A program made the translations under genes and the position numbers. A DNA stretch of 64,000 bases. Origin: Parvibaculaceae bacterium (GTDB lineage: Bacteria > Pseudomonadota > Alphaproteobacteria > Parvibaculales > Parvibaculaceae). Below are positions 19,090-30,488 of the stretch, piece after piece. The stretch's first letter is position 1. Each line of letters begins with the position of its first letter. The DNA lies in the NCBI GenBank assembly GCA_028283765.1, contig JAPWJY010000008.1:248001-312000 (forward strand). Reading direction: 5' to 3'. A model generated the notes under the pieces. The model was not told where the DNA came from. It saw nothing but the letters and a program-made list of their open reading frames with translations, and ran no database searches.

Positions 19090-19935
19090 ATGAGCAATCA
19101 GAAGCTTCGGTCCATCATTGAGCAGGCCTTTGAAGACCGCGACAAGATAGACCCCAGCACCAGGGGCGACATCCGCGAAGCGGTCGAGAACGTGCTGCTG
19201 GCGCTCGACAAGGGCGATCTGCGCGTTGCCGAAAAGTCGGACGGGGAATGGTTCGTCCACCAGTGGCTGAAGAAGGCCGTGCTGCTCTCGTTCCGGCTGA
19301 ACGACATGGGCCTGATCGATGGCGGCCCCGGCAAGGAAACCGCCTGGTGGGACAAGGTGCCCTCCAAGTTCGACGGCTGGGGCAAGAAGGATTTCAGGAA
19401 AGCCGGTTTCCGCGCCGTTCCCGGCTGCATCGTGCGCCGCTCCGCCTATATCGCGCCGGGGGTGGTGCTGATGCCTTCCTTCGTCAACCTCGGCGCCTAT
19501 GTCGACAAGAACGCCATGATCGATACATGGGCAACGGTCGGCTCCTGCGCCCAGATCGGCAAGAACGTGCATATTTCGGGGGGCGCGGGCATCGGCGGCG
19601 TGCTGGAGCCGCTTCAGGCCAACCCGGTCATCATCGAGGACAACTGCTTTATCGGCGCGCGCTCGGAAGTGGCCGAGGGCGTCATCGTCGGCGAGGGCGC
19701 GGTGCTCTCCATGGGCGTGTTTCTTGGAGCTTCGACAAAGATCATCGACCGGGCGAGCGGCGAAGTGCATGTCGGCAAGGTGCCGCCTTATTCGGTCGTG
19801 GTGCCGGGCTCGCTGCCGGGCCGTGCCAATCCAGACGGTTCGCCCTCGCCGAGCCTTTATTGCGCCGTCATCGTCAAGACCGTGGATGCCCAGACCCGCT
19901 CCAAGACCTCGATCAACGAACTGCTGCGGGACTGA
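19090..19935 (+). CDS. dapD: Tetrahydrodipicolinate N-succinyltransferase
   Basis: Succinyl-CoA-dependent step of the lysine/diaminopimelate pathway. N-terminal helical domain, then a left-handed beta-helix of hexapeptide repeats ([20 protein letters not shown], then [18 protein letters not shown]) and [26 protein letters not shown]-type strands. 281 residues, normal length. The stop is followed immediately by the dapE ATG (TGAATG), so the two enzymes of consecutive pathway stages are translated together. Confidence 0.97.
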   Translation: MSNQKLRSIIEQAFEDRDKIDPSTRGDIREAVENVLLALDKGDLRVAEKSDGEWFVHQWLKKAVLLSFRLNDMGLIDGGPGKETAWWDKVPSKFDGWGKKDFRKAGFRAVPGCIVRRSAYIAPGVVLMPSFVNLGAYVDKNAMIDTWATVGSCAQIGKNVHISGGAGIGGVLEPLQANPVIIEDNCFIGARSEVAEGVIVGEGAVLSMGVFLGASTKIIDRASGEVHVGKVPPYSVVVPGSLPGRANPDGSPSPSLYCAVIVKTVDAQTRSKTSINELLRD

Positions 19936-21102
19936 ATGAGCGCCCGTGGTGACATAGACGCGCTTGAGCTTGCCCGGGCGCTGATCCGCTGTCCGAGCGT
20001 GACGCCGGACGATGCGGGCGCTCTCGGCGCGCTTGAGGCCGTGCTGACGCCGCTCGGCTTCGTTTGCGAGCGCATGGTGTTCGCGGACAAGGACACGCCG
20101 ACCATCGAGAATCTTTATGCCCGGTTCGGCAAGGGCGCGCCGCACTTCTGCTTTGCGGGGCACACGGATGTGGTGCCCGTGGGCGACAAGGCGGGATGGA
20201 GCGTCGATCCGTTCGGCGCAGAAATAAAGGATGGCACGCTTTATGGGCGCGGCGCGGCGGACATGAAGGGGTCCATCGCCGCCTTCGCCGCCGCCGCCTC
20301 GCGTATTCTTGTCAAAGGTCCGGTCAAGGGCTCGATCAGCCTGCTGATCACCGGCGATGAGGAAGGCCCTTCCATCAATGGCACCCGCAAGATGCTGGAA
20401 GCGCTGCACGCGCGCGGCGAGGTGATCGACCATTGCCTCGTCGGCGAGCCGACCTGCGTGACCCGGCTCGGCGACATGATGAAGATCGGCCGGCGCGGCA
20501 GCATCAACGGCTGGCTCACGGTGCAGGGCGTGCAGGGCCATGTCGCCTATCCGCATCTGGCCGTGAACCCTGTCCCCATCCTGCTGGAGATGCTGCGCAC
20601 GATCACGCAAGCGCCGCTGGACGGGGGCAATGATTTCTTTCAGGCGAGCAATCTTGAAATAACGTCGGTCGACGTCGGCAACCGGACCACGAATCTTATC
20701 CCCGGTTCCGCCACGGCCATGCTCAATATCCGCTTCAACAATGGCCACACCGGCGCTTCGCTGGATCGATGGCTCCGGACGCAGTTCGATGCCGTTGCCG
20801 CCCGGACGGGTGGTTCTTACGCATTGAAGACCACCACCAGCGGCGAGGCCTTCGTGACGGAGCCCGGCCCCTTCAGCGCGCTGGTGAGCGGAGCCATCGA
20901 AAAGGTCACGGGCATGGCCCCGGAGCTTTCAACCACCGGCGGCACGTCTGACGCCCGCTTCATCCGCAATTACTGCCCGGTGATCGAGTTCGGCCCGCCG
21001 AACCAGACCATGCACAAGGTGGACGAGCAGGTGAAGGTCGACGATCTCACCGCCCTCGCCGATATTTACGAAGCCGTCCTCGACGCCTATTTCGCCGGTT
21101 GA
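19936..21102 (+). CDS. dapE: Succinyl-diaminopimelate desuccinylase
   Basis: Zinc peptidase M20-family enzyme hydrolysing N-succinyl-LL-diaminopimelate to diaminopimelate and succinate. Metal and catalytic motifs: [37 protein letters not shown] and the C-terminal [11 protein letters not shown] plus [13 protein letters not shown]. 388 residues. It supplies meso-DAP for peptidoglycan and lysine, directly downstream of dapD. Confidence 0.97.
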   Translation: MSARGDIDALELARALIRCPSVTPDDAGALGALEAVLTPLGFVCERMVFADKDTPTIENLYARFGKGAPHFCFAGHTDVVPVGDKAGWSVDPFGAEIKDGTLYGRGAADMKGSIAAFAAAASRILVKGPVKGSISLLITGDEEGPSINGTRKMLEALHARGEVIDHCLVGEPTCVTRLGDMMKIGRRGSINGWLTVQGVQGHVAYPHLAVNPVPILLEMLRTITQAPLDGGNDFFQASNLEITSVDVGNRTTNLIPGSATAMLNIRFNNGHTGASLDRWLRTQFDAVAARTGGSYALKTTTSGEAFVTEPGPFSALVSGAIEKVTGMAPELSTTGGTSDARFIRNYCPVIEFGPPNQTMHKVDEQVKVDDLTALADIYEAVLDAYFAG

Positions 21103-21153
21103 GTCATGCGGGGTTTTCCGGGACAGGCTGTGGGTGCAGATTTTTGATGGTAT

Positions 21154-21243
21154 TGGCGGAGAGGGGGGGATTCGAACCCCCGATGGAGTTGCCCCCATGC
21201 CGCATTTCGAGTGCGGTGCATTCAACCGCTCTGCCACCTCTCC
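21154..21243 (-). tRNA. tRNA-Ser (anticodon CGA)
   Basis: Class II tRNA of 90 bases with an encoded CCA. Acceptor GGAGAGG/CCTCTCC with discriminator G, D arm GCAGAGCGGTTGAATGC, anticodon stem CCGCA/TGCGG around CTCGAAA (anticodon CGA), a long variable arm (GGGGGCAACTCC region) and T loop TTCGAAT. Reads UCG. Confidence 0.96.
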
Positions 21244-21549
21244 GCGAGGCGCGGAATGTAGACGCAGGGGGTGAGGGATAGCAAGCCCTCCTTTCATCTT
21301 CAAAAGGCGGAAACCGGCGGTTTTTTGGGTGTTCAGGCCCGGTAAAATGTGGCAACAGGCTCCGGATGGTGAAACCGGCTGTCCCGGTTTCTCTCCGTCC
21401 GGGCTCAGGGAGCCGCTTTGACGGGGCGTCCAGCGCGCTTAAACGTCGAGCCGGAGGCGGATCGCTGCTACACTCGCGCGGCCGACCATGGGAGGGCAGG
21501 GTAATATGAAGCTCGATATGCGCAGCGATGCCATGACAGGGAACCGTTC
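21244..21549. other. Intergenic region between tRNA-Ser and pcs
   Basis: Holds the tRNA-Ser promoter and, close to pcs, a 15-codon reading frame (21506-21553) with a strong ribosome binding site that ends across the pcs start codon. No other gene is supported. Confidence 0.5.
21255..21284 (-). promoter_or_regulatory. Putative promoter for tRNA-Ser
   Basis: On the minus strand TTGCTA (21284-21279) and TACATT (21260-21255) are 18 bases apart, about a dozen bases before the tRNA 5' end. Confidence 0.45.
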
Positions 21550-21553
21550 ATGA
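21506..21553 (+). CDS. Possible 15-residue leader peptide upstream of pcs
   Basis: ATG 21506 lies a few bases after GGGAGGGCAGGG and reads MKLDMRSDAMTGNRS; its TGA overlaps the pcs ATG as ATGA. The arrangement would couple pcs translation to translation of the short frame. It has no recognisable regulatory amino-acid run, and it may simply be chance. Confidence 0.3.
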   Translation: MKLDMRSDAMTGNRS

Positions 21554-22353
21554 GCGGGGCCGGGAAGGCGCGCGAACCCGAGGTGACCGGGAGCGAAGCC
21601 GGGAGCTTCGAGGCTGCATCCGAGGAGCGTCCGCCGGTGTCGCCGCAGGTGGTGGCGGCCTGGGGCGTTCATGCCTTCACCGCGTCCGGCGTGATCGCGG
21701 GCCTGCTCGCCATTGCCGCCCTCATCGCGGGGGATTTCCGCATGGTGCTGCTCTGGCTCGGGGCGGCGCTGCTGATCGACGGTTTCGACGGCCCGATGGC
21801 CCGCAAGGCCAAGGTCACCCATTACGCGCCCCAGTTCGACGGCGCGATTCTCGATCATGTCATCGATTATCTGACCTATTCGGTGATCCCCGCACTCATG
21901 GTCTACCGCTTCGGGCTGGTGCCCCTTGGATGGGCCATCCCGGCTGCCGCCTACATCATGACCACGTCGCTCTATTGCTTCGGCAACAGGGACATGAAGA
22001 CGAAGGACAATTATTTCTCAGGTTTTCCGGCCACGTGGAACATCGTGGTGCTGTTCTTCTTCATCTTCTGGAGCCCGGCCTGGCTCAACCTGCTGGTGAT
22101 CATCGCGCTCGGCATCCTCACCTTCGTGCCGATCAAGTTCATCCACCCGTTCCGGGTCAAGGAGTACCGGCCGCTCACCATCGCCATGACCGGCATCTGG
22201 GGCGGCCTCACCTTTGCCCTGGTGGTGACGAGCGAGCCCGGCGTGCCGCCCGGCACCAACGCTTCGGCGGTCTACTGGGCCTGGGTGGTGATCTGTCTCT
22301 ATTTCACCTGGATCTGCGTGCGCCGCTCCATCCGCGATTTCAGGGATCGCTGA
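21550..22353 (+). CDS. pcs: Phosphatidylcholine synthase (CDP-diacylglycerol-choline type)
   Basis: CDP-alcohol phosphatidyltransferase that makes phosphatidylcholine directly from CDP-diacylglycerol and choline. The family motif D-G-x2-A-R-x8-G-x3-D-x3-D appears as DGFDGPMARK followed by FDGAILDHVIDY. About eight hydrophobic segments mark it as an inner-membrane enzyme. The distinctive bacterial Pcs features YCFGNRDMKTKDNYF and FPATWNIV are present. Phosphatidylcholine is typical of host-associated or membrane-rich alphaproteobacteria. The first 35 residues are a polar N-terminal extension. Confidence 0.92.
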   Translation: MSGAGKAREPEVTGSEAGSFEAASEERPPVSPQVVAAWGVHAFTASGVIAGLLAIAALIAGDFRMVLLWLGAALLIDGFDGPMARKAKVTHYAPQFDGAILDHVIDYLTYSVIPALMVYRFGLVPLGWAIPAAAYIMTTSLYCFGNRDMKTKDNYFSGFPATWNIVVLFFFIFWSPAWLNLLVIIALGILTFVPIKFIHPFRVKEYRPLTIAMTGIWGGLTFALVVTSEPGVPPGTNASAVYWAWVVICLYFTWICVRRSIRDFRDR

Positions 22354-22359
22354 GAGGGC

Positions 22360-23475
22360 TTAAACAACCAGCGTCTCGTGGGCGGCCCGCTCATAGGGCC
22401 GGATTTCCGCAAAGCGCCGGTCCCTGATCTTGTTCACCCAGTCCGGGTCGGAAAGAAGCGCCCGGCCGACGCCGGCCAGCGCGAAATCGCTCCTTTTCAG
22501 GCCTTCTACCAAGTCCGTGAGGCGGGCATAGGAGGGCTTCACTCCCGCCCCTTCGTCCTGAACGGTGAAGGCGCGTTCGACGCCGATGCTGCCGACGGTC
22601 ATGACCGGCTTGCCGGTGATTTTCGCCGTCCAGGCTGCAAGCGTCAGCGGCGAACCCTCGAAGGCCGGTTCCCAGAATCGGCGGGTCGAGGCGTCGAAAT
22701 AATCGACGCCCGCCTCGGCAATCGGCATGAGGATGCGCTTCAGCTCATCCGGCGTGGCGGCGATGCGGGCAGCATAGTCGCTCTGCTTCCATTGCGAGAA
22801 GCGAAGGACAAGCGGGAAATCGCGGCTGATCGCCCGGCGGACGGCGCTGACCACCTCGACCGCGAAGCGGGTGCGATTCTCGATTGAGCCGCCATAGCGG
22901 TCGCTGCGACGGTTGGTCTTTTCCCACAGGAAATTGTCGATCAGATATTCATGCGCGCCGTGAAGCTCAACTCCGTCAAAACCGAGGCGCTCGGCGGCTT
23001 CCGCTGCTTCGGCATAGGCGCTGACGGCATCGTCTATGTCCTGCTGCGTCATCTGGCGGACGACGGTTTCGCCATTCTCCTCGATCGCCATGGCGGAATA
23101 GCCCGGCACCGAGGGGTCCGGCTCGACGCCGGGCCGCCGCATCAGTCCGTAATGCCAGATCTGGGGGATGATCATGCCGCCTTCCTCATGGACGGCATCG
23201 ACGATGCGCTTCCAGGCCTCAAGCGGGCGGGCGCCATGGAAGGCCGGGATGCGCGGCTCCCCGTTCGCGGCGGGGTGGTTGATGTAGGTGCCTTCGGTGA
23301 TGATGAGGCCGGCGCCGCCCCGGGCGCGGGCCCTGTAATAGGCGCAGACATCCGCCGTGGGCACGCCCTGTGGCGAGAACATGCGCGTCATCGGGGCCAT
23401 GACGAAGCGGTTGCGCAGCGTGCCCCGGCCAAATTCATGGGTTTCGAACAGGGCGTCGAGGGCAGGGATTTCCAT
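22360..23475 (-). CDS. Old Yellow Enzyme family NADH:flavin oxidoreductase
   Basis: FMN-dependent TIM-barrel ene-reductase. It has the N-terminal GRGTLRNRFVMAPMTRMFSP, the substrate His region, the barrel motif DGVELHGAHEYLIDNFL, SDRYGGSIENRTRF and a C-terminal phosphate site (TVGSIGV ... GVGRALLSDPDWVNKI). ATG 23475 (MEIPALDALF) is preferred over an upstream start at 23517. It likely reduces activated C=C bonds of electrophiles; the physiological substrate is unknown. It is convergent with pcs. Confidence 0.9.
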   Translation of the reverse strand: MEIPALDALFETHEFGRGTLRNRFVMAPMTRMFSPQGVPTADVCAYYRARARGGAGLIITEGTYINHPAANGEPRIPAFHGARPLEAWKRIVDAVHEEGGMIIPQIWHYGLMRRPGVEPDPSVPGYSAMAIEENGETVVRQMTQQDIDDAVSAYAEAAEAAERLGFDGVELHGAHEYLIDNFLWEKTNRRSDRYGGSIENRTRFAVEVVSAVRRAISRDFPLVLRFSQWKQSDYAARIAATPDELKRILMPIAEAGVDYFDASTRRFWEPAFEGSPLTLAAWTAKITGKPVMTVGSIGVERAFTVQDEGAGVKPSYARLTDLVEGLKRSDFALAGVGRALLSDPDWVNKIRDRRFAEIRPYERAAHETLVV

Positions 23476-23903
23476 ACTCACGGGGCGATACTCCGGAACT
23501 GCCCGGATGGCGGCCAAACTGTCCGCGCCAGCCGGTTTACACGCGCTCCGGCGGGCAGGCGTGGCTGCCTTCCGGGAACAGGGTCAAAGTCTATGGTGGT
23601 CTGCCATGGACGCAATAATAAATTGTTCGATTGATTAATTAATGTGAGCGGAGTCCCGGGGCTAAGGGTTTCGCGAAAAAGGCCTTCTGGCGCACCATGT
23701 GCCGGGCATGTCAAAGGGCGGTCTGAAGGCATGAATGCGCCTTGGCTACACCCGATTATGAATCCGCAGACAGGGCCTTGCGCGCCTTGACAGCGAAGGG
23801 GCCGACTGTATAGTGCGCGCTCCTTTGAGAATTTACTCGATGCGCAGGCCCCGGACGCGCGCAAGTGCTGGCCAGGGTCTTTTGCTATGAAATGGACGTC
23901 GCG
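23476..23903. other. Intergenic region between an OYE gene and rplU
   Basis: Contains AT-rich TTAATTAA-centred sequence near 23630-23643, suitable for the divergent OYE promoter or an operator, and a near-consensus promoter for rplU (23787-23814). No gene is supported. Confidence 0.55.
23787..23814 (+). promoter_or_regulatory. Putative sigma-70 promoter for rplU-rpmA
   Basis: TTGACA at 23787-23792 and TATAGT at 23809-23814 with a 16-base spacer, about 90 bases before rplU. Confidence 0.65.
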
Positions 23904-24218
23904 ATGTTCGCAGTCATCCGCACCGGCGGAAAACAATATACGGTCGCCAAAGACGACCTCCTGACCGTCGAGAAGATCGAGGCGGAAGCAGGTTCGACCG
24001 TGGAACTCGGCGAAGTGCTCATGTTTGGCGAAGGCGCCAACGTGACGGTGGGGGCTCCCCTCGTCGCCGGTGCGCTGGTTCGCGCCGAAGTCGTCGAGCA
24101 GAGCCGCGCCAACAAGATCATCGTCTTCAAGAAGCGTCGCCGGCAGAACTATCGCCGCACCCATGGCCACCGCCAGGAGCAGACGGTTCTCAAGATCGTC
24201 GAAATCGCGACGGCCTGA
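23904..24218 (+). CDS. rplU: 50S ribosomal protein L21
   Basis: L21, a 23S rRNA-binding protein. Typical start [14 protein letters not shown], then [15 protein letters not shown] and the L21 signature [21 protein letters not shown]. 104 residues when started at ATG 23904; in-frame codons further upstream lack homology. First gene of the rplU-rpmA pair. Confidence 0.97.
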   Translation: MFAVIRTGGKQYTVAKDDLLTVEKIEAEAGSTVELGEVLMFGEGANVTVGAPLVAGALVRAEVVEQSRANKIIVFKKRRRQNYRRTHGHRQEQTVLKIVEIATA

Positions 24219-24243
24219 ACGGCGTCAGACAGGAGTTAACTGA

Positions 24244-24525
24244 ATGGCTCATAAAAAGGCAGGCGGCTCATCCCGCAACGGTCGCGACTCGGCCGGCCGG
24301 CGTCTCGGCGTCAAGAAGTTCGGTGGCGAAAGCGTCATCTCGGGCAACATTCTCGTGCGCCAGCGCGGCACCAAGTTCCACCCCGGCGCCAATGTCGGCA
24401 TGGGCAAGGACCACACGATTTTCTCGGTGATCGAAGGCACGGTCTCGTTCAAGACGAAGACCGGCGGCCGCACCTACATTTCGGTCCTCCCGTCGGAAGC
24501 GCCGTCGCTCAAGGCGGCTGACTAA
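24244..24525 (+). CDS. rpmA: 50S ribosomal protein L27
   Basis: L27, whose N-terminus reaches the peptidyl transferase centre. [28 protein letters not shown] and the [20 protein letters not shown] signature are complete. No N-terminal cleavable extension as in Firmicutes. Followed by a strong intrinsic terminator. Confidence 0.97.
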   Translation: MAHKKAGGSSRNGRDSAGRRLGVKKFGGESVISGNILVRQRGTKFHPGANVGMGKDHTIFSVIEGTVSFKTKTGGRTYISVLPSEAPSLKAAD

Positions 24526-24569
24526 GGTTCCGCAGGCGCCATCCTGCGGGGTGGCGGCCATCACATTCG

Positions 24570-24606
24570 AGAGGGAGATGGATCGCCATCTCCCTCTTTT
24601 GTTTTA
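24570..24606 (+). terminator. Intrinsic terminator after rpmA
   Basis: A perfect 12-bp stem AGAGGGAGATGG/CCATCTCCCTCT with an ATCG loop, followed by TTTTGTTTT. Confidence 0.9.
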
Positions 24607-24635
24607 TCTGCCCTCCCGGGAACAGAAGCCTCCTC

Positions 24636-25178
24636 ATGGAGTTCCTGAGAACCGAACGGCTGCTGCTGAGGCCCTTCCGCGCTTGCGATGCCGGGGACGT
24701 GGCCCGGCATATTGGCGAGTGGGATGTGGCGCGGATGCTCTCGCGGGTGCCTTATCCCTACCCGCTGGCCGAGGCGAAGCGCTGGATCGCGAGCCACCCT
24801 CAGGCCCCGGTGCGCGACGTGGATTTTCCCTTCGCCATCGAGGCGGATGGCGCGCTGGCCGGTTGTGCCGGCTACCACCCGGGCGGCGAGGGCATGGTTG
24901 AAATCGGCTACTGGCTGGCGAGACCGGCCTGGGGCAAGGGGTTCGCCACCGAGGCGGGCCGGGCGCTGGTCGGCTTCCTGTTCGACCGATTCGGGCTTGA
25001 GGCGCTGGCCGCCAACCATTTTGAGGATAATCCAGCCTCGGGACGGGTGCTGACGAAGCTTGGATTTCGCTATACTGGTGTGAATATGAGTCCCTGCCGG
25101 GCAAGAGGATATGAAGTTCCCTGCCTGACGATGCGGCTCCAACGAAAGGATGCCGGAGCGCTTTTCCGGCCTGTCTGA
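24636..25178 (+). CDS. GNAT-family N-acetyltransferase (RimJ/RimL type)
   Basis: Acetyl-CoA-dependent N-acetyltransferase. Begins with ERLLLRPFRACDAGDVARHI, typical for RimJ-like enzymes, and has the acetyl-CoA motif WLARPAWGKGFATEAGRAL and NPASGRVLTKLGF near the end. The gene lies between rpmA and obgE, where a GNAT gene is common in alphaproteobacteria, and only 3 bases separate it from obgE. The acetylated target cannot be predicted. Confidence 0.87.
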   Translation: MEFLRTERLLLRPFRACDAGDVARHIGEWDVARMLSRVPYPYPLAEAKRWIASHPQAPVRDVDFPFAIEADGALAGCAGYHPGGEGMVEIGYWLARPAWGKGFATEAGRALVGFLFDRFGLEALAANHFEDNPASGRVLTKLGFRYTGVNMSPCRARGYEVPCLTMRLQRKDAGALFRPV

Positions 25179-27390
<2,212 letters not shown>

Positions 27391-27394
<4 letters not shown>

Positions 27395-28674
27395 CCGAAT
27401 TGAAGCCTGTCGTCGATGTTCCCGCCCTGATGGCGCGGCTGGGCCGTGAAGCCCGTGCCGCCGCCGCCGTGCTGGCGCTTGCCCCGGCCAAGCAGAAGGA
27501 TGCGGCTCTGCTGGCCGCCGCCATGCTGATCCGCGCCAATGTGGACGATCTGCTGGAAGCCAATATGAAAGACATGACGCTCGCCCGCGCCAAGGGGCTG
27601 ACGCCTGCCCTGCTCGACCGGCTGGAGCTGGATGAGCGGCGCATCGAGGCGATGGCGAAGGGGCTGGAGGAGATCGCCGCGCTGCCTGATCCCGTCGGCA
27701 CGGTGATTGCCGAATGGGACCGGCCCAACGGCCTTCATTTCGAGCGCGTGCGCGTGCCGCTCGGCGTCATCGGCATCATCTTTGAAAGCCGCCCCAGCGT
27801 GACGGCGGATGCGGGCGCGCTCTGCCTCAAATCCGGCAATGTCGCGATCCTGCGCGGCGGCAGCGAGGGCGCGAACACCATCCGGGTGATCCATGGCTGC
27901 CTTGCCGAGGCGCTCTCCGCCGCGGGCCTGCCCGACGCCGCCATCGCGCTGGTGCCGACCACGGACCGGGCGGCGGTGGGCGAGATGCTGCGCGGACTCG
28001 ACGGCAATCTCGACGTGATCGTGCCGCGCGGCGGCAAGAGCCTCGTCGCCCGGGTGCAGGAGGAGGCCCGCGTGCCGGTCTTCGCCCATCTGGAGGGGCT
28101 CTGCCACGTCTATGTCGACCGCGACGCGGACCTTGCCATGGCGAAGTCCATCGTGCTCAACGCCAAGATGCGGCGCACCGGCGTCTGCGGTTCGGCGGAA
28201 ACGCTGCTGGTCGACCGGGCCTGCGCGGCCACGCATCTGGCTCCCCTCGTCGCCATGCTGATCGAGGCGGGCTGCGAGGTCCGGGGCGATGCGGAAACCC
28301 AAAAGGTTGACCCGCGCGTAAAGCCTGCAAGCGAGGAAGACTGGGCCACGGAATATCTGGACGCCATCATCGCCGTAAGGGTGGTCGATGGCGTGAAGGA
28401 GGCCATGGCGCATATCGCGCGCTACGGCTCGCACCATACCGAAGCCATCGTCACGGGGAATCTCGAGACGGCGGCGCGCTTCCTCAACGAGGTGGATAGC
28501 GCCATCGTGCTGCACAACGCCTCGACCCAGTTCGCCGATGGCGGCGAATTCGGCATGGGCGGCGAGATCGGCATCGCGACCGGCAAGTTCCATGCCCGTG
28601 GCCCGGTGGGCGTGGAGCAACTGACCAGTTTCAAATATATCGTCAGGGGCAACGGCCAGATCAGGCCGGTATGA
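27391..28674 (+). CDS. proA: Gamma-glutamyl phosphate reductase
   Basis: NADPH-dependent reduction of glutamyl phosphate to glutamate semialdehyde. Aldehyde-dehydrogenase fold with [36 protein letters not shown], and the catalytic Cys in [16 protein letters not shown]. The family signature [20 protein letters not shown] is present near the C-terminus. 427 residues. Coupled by ATGA to proB and to nadD. Confidence 0.97.
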
Positions 28675-29288
28675 CCGATAGGCCTTTCTTGATGAGAAGA
28701 TTGCCGGCCGTTCCCGCCGGCCGCCGTATCGGCCTTCTGGGCGGGTCCTTCAACCCGGCCCATGAGGGCCATGTGCATCTGAGCGAGATGGCGCGCCGGG
28801 CGCTGCGGCTGGACGAGATCTGGTGGCTGGTCTCGCCCCAGAATCCGCTGAAGCCGGTTCAGGGCATGAGGCCGCTGAACGAGCGGCTGGCCGGGGCGAG
28901 AGCCATGGCGAAAGGTCACCCGATCAGGGTGAGCGATCTGGAGCGGGTGCTGGGAACCCGCTACACCGTAGACACCATAGAGGCGCTACAGGCCCGCTAC
29001 AGGGGCGTGCGCTTCGTCTGGCTGATGGGGGCCGACAATATGGCGGGCCTGCCGCGCTGGTCGCGCTGGCGCGGAATCGTGGCCCGCATACCGGTCGCAG
29101 TCTATCCCCGACCCGGCCATACGCTGAAGGCGCGGCTGGCGCTGGCGGCCTCGGTCTGGCGGGGCCATTGCCTCGACCCGGAGGACGCAGCCTTGCTGGC
29201 GGCGATGCCGCCTCCGGCGCTGGTTTTTCTGGCCGGACGCGAGCATCCGGCTTCCGCCACGGCCATAAGGGCCCGGACGGGCCGGTAG
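28671..29288 (+). CDS. nadD: Nicotinate-nucleotide adenylyltransferase
   Basis: Adenylates nicotinate mononucleotide in NAD synthesis. Nucleotidyltransferase motif [19 protein letters not shown] holds the HxGH-like segment, [12 protein letters not shown] is the NaMN-site loop, and the C-terminal ASATAIRAR resembles the family ISSTxIR motif. It overlaps proA by ATGA; the proA-nadD-rsfS-rlmH order is a standard alphaproteobacterial one. Confidence 0.94.
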   Translation: MTDRPFLMRRLPAVPAGRRIGLLGGSFNPAHEGHVHLSEMARRALRLDEIWWLVSPQNPLKPVQGMRPLNERLAGARAMAKGHPIRVSDLERVLGTRYTVDTIEALQARYRGVRFVWLMGADNMAGLPRWSRWRGIVARIPVAVYPRPGHTLKARLALAASVWRGHCLDPEDAALLAAMPPPALVFLAGREHPASATAIRARTGR

Positions 29289-29420
29289 CGAGGCCTGTCA
29301 CAGAGCTGAAAACGAACCATAACAAGATGGTGTGCGCATTGCACATCGCCGGTCCAGACCCTATTTTAAGAGAGTGCCACTGAGCATTTCTGGGCCGCAC
29401 AGGTATAGAAGGAGCTTTTC

Positions 29421-29912
29421 CTGAGCACTTACTCACCGGACCTCACGGTCCCGCCCACGTTTGAAACCGCCCCGCTCGAAGAGCGCGGCGTCATCCGGCT
29501 GGAACTTCGGGCCGCTGCCGCCCGCAAGCGCCGCGAACGCGAAGAAGCCGGCCTGCCCCCCGTCGACCTCAATCCCGAAGCCATGCTCAAGCTGATCGAG
29601 GAGACGCTTGAGGACAACAAGGCCGAGGACGTCGTGGCGATCAGCCTCGCAGGCAAATCCGCCATCGCCGACTATATGGTCATCGCCACCGGGCGCTCGC
29701 AGCGCCATGTGGCGGCGGTTGCGGAAAACCTGATGCGCCGCCTCAAGGAAGAAGGCTATGGCAACGCCGTGGTCGAGGGTCTTCCCACCGCTGACTGGGT
29801 GCTGCTCGATAGCGGGGATATCATCGTCCATGTTTTCCGTCCGGAAGTGCGCGAGTTCTACCGGCTGGAAAAAATGTGGCTCGCGGATTTCCCGGCCGAG
29901 GCCGACGCCTGA
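29421..29912 (+). CDS. rsfS: Ribosomal silencing factor RsfS, probable CTG start
   Basis: RsfS binds L14 and blocks subunit joining in starvation. The core is complete: EETLEDNKAEDVVAISLAGK, ADYMVIATGRSQRHV, DWVLLDSGDIIVHVF and REFYRLEKMW. The only ATG before the core (29583) has no ribosome binding site, while AGAAGGAG at 29407-29414 sits six bases before CTG 29421. The 54 codons between are open, GC3-rich and charged (RKRREREEAGLPPVDLNPEA), so they look coded. Either CTG is used as a start, or an A was lost from an ATG there. A short form from 29583 would have 109 residues. Confidence 0.85.
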   Translation: MSTYSPDLTVPPTFETAPLEERGVIRLELRAAAARKRREREEAGLPPVDLNPEAMLKLIEETLEDNKAEDVVAISLAGKSAIADYMVIATGRSQRHVAAVAENLMRRLKEEGYGNAVVEGLPTADWVLLDSGDIIVHVFRPEVREFYRLEKMWLADFPAEADA

Positions 29913-29941
29913 GGCCTGCCGGTTTCTGAAGAAAGCGGCGA

Positions 29942-30424
29942 ATGCGTCTGCATGTCCTTGCCATCGGACGGCTCAGGGCCGGTCCGGAGAAAGATCTCTG
30001 CGCGGACTATATGGCCCGGCTCGACGCGCTTGGCCGGGGCCTTGGCATCACCGCCTCGCCGGTTCAGGAATTCGAGGAAAAGAAAAAGCTTGAGGGCGCG
30101 GCGCTCAAGGCGCGGGAAGGCGAGCTGTTGCTCGCGGGCCTGCCGAAGGGCGCCACCCTTGTCGCGCTCGATGAACGCGGCACGCAGGAGGGCAGCGAGG
30201 CTTTCGCCGCGCGCATGGTCCACTGGCGGGACGGCGGCGTTCAGGACCTCGCCTTCGTCATCGGCGGGGCCGATGGGCACGGGGCGTCCATGCGCCAGCG
30301 CGCCGATCATCTGCTTGCCTTCGGCCCCATGACATGGCCTCACTTCATGGTGAGGGCCATGCTGGCGGAACAGCTTTACCGCGCCGTCACGATCGTGGCG
30401 GGCCATCCTTATCACCGGGTCTGA
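29942..30424 (+). CDS. rlmH: 23S rRNA (pseudouridine1915-N3)-methyltransferase RlmH
   Basis: SPOUT methyltransferase modifying pseudouridine 1915 in helix 69 of 23S r[14 protein letters not shown] at the N-terminus, [16 protein letters not shown], the SAM-binding knot [10 protein letters not shown] and the C-terminal [16 protein letters not shown] plus GHPYHR. 160 residues, usual size. Downstream of rsfS with about 30 bases between. Confidence 0.96.
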   Translation: MRLHVLAIGRLRAGPEKDLCADYMARLDALGRGLGITASPVQEFEEKKKLEGAALKAREGELLLAGLPKGATLVALDERGTQEGSEAFAARMVHWRDGGVQDLAFVIGGADGHGASMRQRADHLLAFGPMTWPHFMVRAMLAEQLYRAVTIVAGHPYHRV

Positions 30425-30488
30425 GACTGTTTCCTTCTGACACAGCTCCTTCATGGACCGGGCAGGGGGCCTCGGCTATTTTCGCGGC

